From contig OZ034967.1 of the NCBI GenBank assembly GCA_964030785.1, positions 58,239,665 to 58,303,664 on the forward strand: a DNA stretch of 64,000 bases. The letters run 5' to 3'. Positions 57,045 to 64,000 of this stretch are shown piece by piece (the first letter of the stretch is position 1; every line of letters begins with the position of its first letter). A program made the translations under genes and the position numbers. The stretch comes from Siderastrea siderea (Eukaryota; Cnidaria; Anthozoa; Scleractinia; Rhizangiidae). The notes beneath the pieces are model-generated. The model did not search any database and had not been told where the DNA came from. It worked only from the letters and a program-made list of their open reading frames with translations.

Positions 57045-60000
57045 ATGGAGTCTCGCTCGCAAAACGCCAAACACGAATGGCTTTTCAAGGTAATCCGTTC
57101 GCTTTTAATGGGCGGCATCCATCTTTTAATTCCTGTGTAAAATTCTACTAGCAGGGGACACATGGAAACAATGGTGGATTTCTCAGAAATCAATACGACG
57201 CCGGGGAAGGTAAATCGAAGGTTAGTAGAAACTATTGATATCACAGTTTGGCTTTTTCGTTAATTTGACATCGTCGAGCCCGCGCATTTCAGTTGAATGA
57301 TTAAACAATCTAGTACTAAACTGTACCTGTCTACATTTTCGTTCAAGAGAGAACACAGATCTAAGACCCAGCACTGTTTGATAAATTCCTAAACTTGCTT
57401 GAAAAACAGAACAAAAATAGCTACTGTATCAAAGCCTTGAAGTCCAAAAGTTTAAACTATAGAAAAAAAGCGAAAACCAAAACAAGAATACATTTGTTTG
57501 GAAAAGTAAGTCATACGTAGCAATTCAGTTTACTGAGCATCGAAGGACCAACATGTTTTTGCGCAATTTACATTTGGTTTTTCTCCCTGAATTGCGTGGC
57601 AGTTGAGACAGTTTTGTCACAGATCTGACACAATAGAAGTATTGTTACTGTTTGCTCATGTCAGATTTAAGGCGACGATTTATTTATTGAGAGCTACTTT
57701 TGTTTACAAGCATTCGTTTGATATTCAAAACTATCAAAATGTCAAACTCAGTTCTAACATTGCATTTTGAACCACTATAATTTTTTTTCAGTTTCTGTTT
57801 AATTCTCGAGATTTTCTTTTTTAAAACGCATTATTTTTGCGTAATTAAATATTTTATTTTGGGTTTTTCTCTTGCCATACGTTCATTAACATTTTGACAG
57901 TAACTTAGGCTAAATCATTTAATACTAAAAGAGGAAACTTTGCAGCATAAGCACATCATGCACGTTGCGCTGCCTCAAAACGCTTTCAAAACTTCCACGG
58001 GAATTTAAACTTAAAAGAGGTAGTGGATAAAGGGAATTTTTGAAACAGAAAATAACAGAAATTTCCTACACTTCCAACAAGCCCAAGAAGGGTGAAGCAA
58101 CTTCCGTATAATACATTTGCTGGGTATCTTAGTAAAGCGTAATTTAAAGCCTTATTTTTTCAGAAATTTTCTCTTGTAAAAATTGCATATCAAAAATTCT
58201 ATCTTCTTTTCAACACTGGTCGAGTTTCTGCGCAGCACCACGCGCGTTCGCGTGTTTTGCGTGTGTGTTTCGCTTTCTCGTTGTTTTATTTCCTGAAATC
58301 GAATTCTTTGCCGTGAGCGCCGTTCTTTTAGATATCAGCCGTTTTCCTGGGGACTTCAGTTCTTTCTTTTTCATTTTCTGTTTTTACGGCGAAGCTCTTT
58401 AGACGAAACACAATCTTCAAATACAAAACATAACCACAACTACGAGAACGTAGCGTAAATGAAATCGCCAATTTGTAACTCCGTTGAGTCGCCGTCCAAA
58501 AATACGGCTTCAAATTCATAGGAGGCTGTTGAAAGTTTAACCGAAAAATGAAATGATGAGCGTAAAAGCGTTCATTATTCAGTTTGTTCCTAGAATTCAC
58601 AAAACAGTGACAGGAAAGGAATTATTGGAAATCGACTGGAAGAGAATTTTTGTATTTACCGTGACCTGTTTTGTATTTTTTTTTTTTTATAAATTGGTGT
58701 CGGAAAAAAAATCGAAGAGCCAATAACAAAACGCTTTAACAAAAAAAGAAATGTGTAAAGTTTACACGGTGTGCAATGAAAGAATAGCTGCGCGCAAAAG
58801 TACCATGAGAGGCATAAGTAGCAATACCGCATTTTTAAGTAGCAATACCGCAAAAAACCTGTAAAAGGAATGGGAAAGGGAAGGAAAACAATGAACTGAC
58901 TGATTTAACCTCTAGATACAATACGGTGAAATTTTTATACCGAAATATCGCTTATACACTAAAAAGGCACAATGATTCCGATAAAGTTGGCTTCTTCTTA
59001 GATAAAGCTGGTTCTTGCCAACTTTATCTAAGAAAGATCAAGAAAGCATCCACTGTTTTATTGGCTAGCTTGTTGTCTACTGGCGAATCGGTCCTTCCTC
59101 AGTGGAGTATGATGATGTTTCCTTCCGCTAACCCTAAAAGCTAATTAGACACTTTAGTTTCACGAAGGCATTCAGTTTCGGCTATGTTAATATAACTCCT
59201 TTTAAAAATGGTACGGAAAACGTCAAGCTATTCTGATCTACTCTCAGAAGTGGTTTTCTGCGCAAACCGTTGTGTAGTACATTTGTTGACTTTTCTCCGC
59301 TGTTTTGTTGAGTTTTATATAAAGAGAGACAGAGACAGAGACAGAGAGCTAAGGTCACATTTTTTACAGTACTGTACAACTACCCATTATTGCTGACTAT
59401 AAATGCATTTGAGAAGTGTTAGAATAAATCAGAATTGGTGCAACTTTTGCGAAATTATAAAATTATTGGCTTAGCATTTCAGTAAATGTTATGGTGTAGA
59501 TACCAGGGGTCTAAATACAGTATCGGGCAAAGGTTTTCTGGCATGACCTGATCTGCTTAATCAAGTATGAGCATTGTTTGCAATAAGACTTCATTTTGGT
59601 ATTCACAAAAAATCTGCTTCTTAAGTACAAAATCGATAAGGGGTCACTTTTAACAAAAGAAACAGACGTGGTTTGGTGCGAATTTTTGTATACGTGGCAC
59701 CCGGTGCACATTTCGACATTACCGCTCCGGCGGCAATGTAACCAAGTCATTTGCATCCCCACAAAGCTCCGCTGTATTTTACGTGTGTGTCTTTTCCGCG
59801 ACTTATACTAAGGGGTACAAAATAGATCGAGCATTTGTTTTAAGCGAATAAACAGTTGTTTTATAGCCTACAATCTCTCGATAAATTTCAACCTTTTCTT
59901 CTCGATAATCAGAATTCGGAACAATTTGCCGATGCAGTAATATAAGTAAATATTAGCTACCACTAAGTAGACAAAATGCAAACACGAATTTTACAAGAGC

Positions 60001-60371
60001 AAAAACAGAATATACTAAGGTAAAGAAAAACACGGAAAAGTTCGCATTTCTCGAACAATGGATGACTGTGGGCAAAGTAAATAAAACGGCCAATAAAGCA
60101 GGGCATCGACGGAGGTCATTTTCATTTCAGCTGGGCCCGAGTTCGCGGGAAAAGCCTACCACAACGAGAAGAGACAGAAGCGAAAGTTTGGAAGAGATCG
60201 GTAAGGAAGTCAATAACCCTGATTTCTGAAGGCCAAAATTCCTATCGATCTAGTTCTCGACATCTTTGCTCATAGTAATTGTGTCATTTTTCTGCAGATT
60301 CAAGGACTTATTTCGCCTTCAGGATGTTCAAATATCGCCCTCTCTTTTTCTTCCTGATTGTTTTATTGCTG
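57045..60371 (+). CDS. Putative membrane protein, first exons only (3' end outside)
   Basis: Four candidate exons have good splice sites: 57045-57089, 57155-57209, 60131-60200, 60298-60371 (donors GTAATC, GTAAAT, GTAAGG, GTAAGT; acceptors GCAG, TCAG, GCAG). From ATG 57162 the frame reads METMVDFSEINTTPGK, then a Ser/Arg/Thr-rich segment, then FKYRPLFFFLIVLLL, a likely transmembrane or signal-anchor helix at residues ~50-63, and exits open at 60371. Such a short charged N-tail plus helix fits a type II membrane protein. A second frame starting at ATG 57045 is also open through all four exons and lacks the helix; I prefer the first. I do not recognise the family. The rest of the gene would lie beyond the minisatellite and transposon to the right. 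Confidence 0.45.
57210..60130. other. Probable intron of the putative membrane-protein gene
   Basis: AT-rich. A short inverted pair, AGATAAAGTTGGC...(at 58978)/GCCAACTTTATCT (59017), forms a small hairpin. GAGACAGAGACAGAGA runs at about 59325-59345. The frame at 58926-59144 has no recognised domain. Confidence 0.4.
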
Positions 60372-60439
60372 GTAAGTTTCCAAGGTCTCTTGTCTTTCAT
60401 TTGTAATCTAGAGTAGTTCCCTGCTTTTCGGACGGTACT

Positions 60440-61530
60440 CGCCTCCCCCCCCCCCCCTAGTTCCCTTTTGCTTCCACGGTTCCCTGTATCCCCATGAATT
60501 AAGTTCTCATTCTGCTCGGCCCTCTTTACTCTCCTTACCAACTGGCCACTATGGTCCTGTGTATCCCCTTCTACTCTCCAGTAGTCCCCTGTATACCCAC
60601 ATATTCCCCACTACTCATTTCTCCTCTTTTTTGCTACCCATACCCCCTTTTTTATTTACCTGACTGCCTTGTATCTCCCTCTACCCCCATGTATCTCCCA
60701 GTTCTGACAAGTATACCCCTATACTCCCTTGTGCCTCTGTCCAGGTATTCCGATGTCCCTTATACTCCCATTTATCCCACTGTAGTCCGATGTATCTCCC
60801 TGTGATCCCATGTATCCCCCGGTGCTAGCATGTAACCCTCTGTTCCTCAGTGCGTCCCCCTGTCCTCCCATGTGTCCTTGTTATTCCCATGCATTCCTTG
60901 ACTTCCATGTATTTCCCTGTACTAGACATAAGTGTATGTCCCCCTTTTTCTCCCATCTACCACCGATAGTCCCATTCATCAGCTTACACCCTCATGTGTC
61001 CCCCTGTACTCCCACTTATCCTCTTGTACTCCCATATACCCCCATGTGCTTTATTCCCATATATTCCACCCATGTATCCCCTGTTCTCCCATGTATCCCC
61101 CTATACTCTCGTGTATCCCCTGTTCTCCCATGTATCCCTGTGTACTCCACTGTATCCCCTGTGCTTCCTTTATCTCCCTGTTCTCCTATGTATCCCCTGT
61201 GCTCCCATTTATTCCCATGTATTTATATGAGTCCCCTTTAGTCGCATCTATCCCCGATAATCGCATTTATTCGCTTTGTACTCCTGCATCCCATGTACTC
61301 CAATGTATCCCCGTGTACTTCCCTTTATGGTCCCGTATTCACGTGTATCCCCTGTACTCTCATGTATCCCCATTTATTCCCAAGTAACCCCGATAGTCTC
61401 ATTTATCCCCCTGTACCCCCACAAAACTCCCTGTACGCCCATGTATCCCCCTATACTCCCATCTGTTTCTTTTTTGTTCTCACAGTCCCCCCTGTATTGC
61501 CATTTACCCTCTGTTGTCTCATATATCCCC
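60440..61530. repeat. Cytosine-rich minisatellite, ~20-22-base unit
   Basis: Dozens of degenerate units of the form CTGTACTCCCATGTATCCCC. Many have ATGTATCCCC as one half and TGTACTCCC as the other. The unit lacks stop codons in several plus-strand frames, giving overlapping frames rich in Pro, Tyr, Cys and Ser that are artefacts. The array resumes at 63931 after the inserted element. Confidence 0.93.
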
Positions 61531-61696
61531 AGGAGCCATAATCGGGGACGGAGACCGTAACTAAATATCATTTTCAGTAGTGGCGTTGGCCCCATCGAAA
61601 AAGACAAATGTGCTATTTTTAGAAAAAATTGCGCCATAGCGCGTGACACACGTGCGTGTATGTTGCGAGGACTCCGCGCAAAGAAAAACAAACAAA

Positions 61697-62548
61697 ATGG
61701 CGTCGGAAATTACCTTCGTTGGAGATGAAGAAATTCAGTTTCTCTCATCATTGTCGCTTCCAAACGTGAGGCAAGCCCTTGGGGAGAACTTTCTGGGTAG
61801 TGCCTCTTAATATGAGGATTATTAAAGTGATTCCGATGATGGCAGTGAGAATATTTTAGACTAATCGTGTGCCGAAGATGCATCGGACATGGCGGACGAG
61901 GATTTCCCCGTTAGACGGATAAAACGTTTTGCGGGCAAAAAAGGCATCGAAATGCGATAAAACAGTTGAAGGCGAATCAGGCAGGAAAAGGAAAAGACAT
62001 CCCGAAAATATATTTCCTCTGAGGACGTACAACGGTTGAAAGGCAGCCGCAAAGCCTGTAAAATGAATGTCCAAGCACGGTGTGAAGAAAACTCACACAC
62101 TGATAAATCAGTTTCACTTTTTCCACTGCAAAAGAAAATAGTAACATATATTCAAACTTCCGAATCAGGAAAGAAAACGTTTGCTGAGATTTCTCAGCGT
62201 ATGTTTTCTGAAATAACTGATGTCCGCCTTTACCGAAGTGGCCGAAATGAAGACAAAAAAAATAGCGAAAAGCGCGCTTTATTTTCAATCCAATGCTCTC
62301 GCGGTGCGTTAACCATCGTGGACAAAATAGAGAACTGGAAAAACACCAAGAAAAAAACTACTTCCATCGATAAGAAGGAGAAAGTTGAAGTGAAATTTCA
62401 TGCTGCCCTAGTACTAAATGTTACTTACTGGGCAATTTACGAATCTAGAAGGGATACTCACTCTGTCGTTGAAACCCTTGCCACGTCCACTGAGCTATGT
62501 ATGATACATAGCTCAGTGGACGTGGCAAGGGTTTCAACGACAGAGTGA
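61697..62548 (+). pseudogene. Decayed coding region of the 2.4 kb element
   Basis: From ATG 61697 a frame reads MASEITFVGDEEIQFLSS and then meets stop codons, though the acidic DSDDGSENIL theme continues after them. A further frame, open from about 61987, reads SRKYISSEDVQRLKGSRKAC and runs to TGA at 62546-62548 as a Lys/Ser-rich protein with IVTYIQTSESGKKTF. Its last 30 codons lie in the perfect palindrome. No catalytic motif of a known transposase is visible. Confidence 0.5.
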
Positions 62549-62549
62549 G
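62457..62549. repeat. Perfect 93-base palindrome (46-base arms, 1-base centre)
   Basis: CTCACTCTGTCGTTGAAACC opens the left arm; the arm runs to GCTATGTAT, then a single G, then the exact reverse complement out to GACAGAGTGAG. I found no mismatch along the 46 paired bases. Unlike the element's terminal repeats, this sits in its interior. Confidence 0.95.
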
Positions 62550-63880
62550 CTAATTTTTTTCTCCGCCAGCAACCCAGCGAGAAAAATCACTTTGTATCGA
62601 AGTTAAATTAAGGAGAAATTACAACTGAACGTCACTGAGACACAAATCTAAGTTGTTTCAGAGTGCTTGATTTCTTAGGACGAAAAGAAACTGTAGAAAT
62701 AGAAATTTAAGCATTTAGCGCTGTGTTTACAATTTATTTCTTTCATCGTCAAATCAATCACTTGTTCTTAAAATTTCACTGAACAGTAGGTTTTATACGG
62801 AAGGCTTTGACTCCGAAATATCGAGACAAGACAAAATAATGCACAGTGAAATGGGAGAGAAGCATGTGATAATTTAATAAAAATTGTTAAACGTTTATGG
62901 CGAGTCAGTACAAAAATCATACAGCAGTCTGAATAACAAGCATTGAACAAATACAGTACCAGAAAGGGCGACATTTTTTGGCTATACCACGCGTAATACT
63001 GATTTACCTGGTTTACCTGCACTCGTTGTAGCTCTATCTGTGTTCCAGCAGCTCCAAATGTTCAGATACAAATCGGATGCCATGTAAGACACGTTGAATC
63101 GCTTTCACAGTTGCTGGAGTGTCGCTTTAACATTCCGTCCGAGGCTCTTAACCGAGAACAACTGCGTTTTGTGGTTTGCGTTTAAAAAGTAAAGATGGTG
63201 AATTCTAATGTTCCTCATTTCTGTAGTCTTGTTTCATTGAGCTGCTTAGAAATTATCGTTCAAGTTAAAATATTAAATCTGTCTTCTGTTCAATCAAACA
63301 AACACATGATGGCTTCGTTGACAAACTCGTTCATTTGAACTTCCGCAGCTATAGTCTATTATACTCTAACGGTGAGATCGTACAGCTTCAATCCGCTTTG
63401 AACGACGATTACAACAATTTTTCAGGAAAAATCAAAGGCGTACCACATTTCAGAGCCCATAACTGGAAGATTTTTTCCAAACCTTGTACTTGTACGTTCA
63501 CTTCGAAGCAGTTTCATTGATTCATTCAGCTCCGCAAAGAAACACTGCAACACTTCGCAAGGTTTTGGCACCTTTTACGGTCAGTCATGTGATCGCGATC
63601 GATTCTTGTTCCCTTTTATCTCGGAGTTTCTCTCTCTTTTTTTCTCTTTCTTGATTTTATACCAATTAGTGATTGCGTTTTTAATAATGAAAAAAATTAT
63701 TCTACTCGGGCTTGCTGGATATCAAATAATTATAAGCATTTTGGCGCTACGCGCCTCGTTGGTTGTCTATCATATTCAGCGCGCCCTCGTTGTACGCAAA
63801 ATTGCGTGTAGCCACGCGCGTTTATGACGTTGAGGGTGGCGCAATTTCTCTAAAAATAGCACATTTGTCTTTTTCGATGG
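62550..63880. other. Non-coding interior of the 2.4 kb element
   Basis: AT-rich, with no recognisable domain in any frame. A pyrimidine-rich tract with TCTCTCTTTTTTTCTCTTTC lies at about 63631-63650. Could include a nested element, but I cannot set limits. Confidence 0.4.
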
Positions 63881-63930
63881 GGCCTCGTGGAGCCCGCGCT
63901 TACGGTCTCCGTCCCCGATTATGGCTCCAG

Positions 63931-64000
63931 ACATCCCCGAGTATTCCCTGCATCCCCTTGCACTGCCTTGTCAATTGCCCTGTACTTTCATGTATCCCCT
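63931..64000. repeat. Continuation of the cytosine-rich minisatellite
   Basis: ACATCCCCGAG, GCATCCCCTTGCACTGCC and TTTCATGTATCCCC resume the pattern seen up to 61530, showing that the 2.4 kb element split a once-continuous array. Confidence 0.88.

Larger units (their letters stand above)
61531..63930. mobile_element. 2.4 kb TIR element inserted in the minisatellite
   Basis: GGAGCCATAATCGGGGACGG and the following AGACCGTAA are present at the left and in exact reverse complement at the right. After a divergent patch, a second matched block, CCCCATCGAAAAAGACAAAT and on through GTGCTATTTTTAGA, extends the inverted repeats past 100 bases. ATATCCCC to the left and ACATCCCC to the right could be an imperfect 8-base target duplication, but the minisatellite itself contains that word. 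The interior holds decayed coding frames (61697-61810, 61990-62548). The superfamily is unidentified. Confidence 0.85.

Noticed and set aside
60551..61560. Several long overlapping Pro/Tyr/Cys-rich open frames
   Set aside because: They are translations of a tandem minisatellite whose unit lacks stops; three frames are open at once and none has splice or start context.

Overview
The window is nuclear DNA from an animal, most likely an anthozoan cnidarian and probably a stony coral or close relative. I infer this from intron-rich genes with GT-AG junctions, an AT-rich background crowded with short terminal-inverted-repeat elements, a D8C plus fibrinogen-like secreted protein of a type common in corals, and animal-type OSCP1, PNISR and globin genes. 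There is no sign of bacterial organisation. I spliced all multi-exon models by eye; in each, the intron phases agree at every junction.

Layout: (1) 6-1595, plus strand, the end of a C2H2 zinc-finger gene whose 5' end is outside the window. (2) 1596-9940, gene-free and filled with MITEs, foldback elements and tRNA-derived SINEs. (3) 9941-14723, plus strand, a three-exon globin of 176 residues with an N-terminal MGC acylation motif. (4) 16280-32791, minus strand, OSCP1 in 13 exons (388 residues). Its large introns hold many elements, including a 2.9 kb structure of two near-identical palindromes. (5) 35428-40574, minus strand, a six-exon gene for a secreted D8C plus fibrinogen-like protein (399 residues). 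(6) 40575-46114, gene-free, with a 5'-truncated LINE bounded by a target-site duplication. (7) 46115-55071, minus strand, PNISR in seven coding exons (684 residues). (8) 57045-60371, plus strand, the first exons of an unidentified gene that probably encodes a membrane protein and runs off the window. It is head-to-head with PNISR. (9) 60440-64000, a cytosine-rich minisatellite interrupted by a 2.4 kb inverted-repeat element carrying a perfect 93-bp palindrome.

The genes do not form a pathway. They are separate loci: a transcription factor, a haem protein, a cilia/transport-associated cytosolic protein, an extracellular matrix-type protein, a splicing-associated SR-like protein and an unknown membrane protein. 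The most unusual content is the layered transposon structure, especially the twin palindromes at 24921-27827 and the palindrome-bearing element at 61531-63930.
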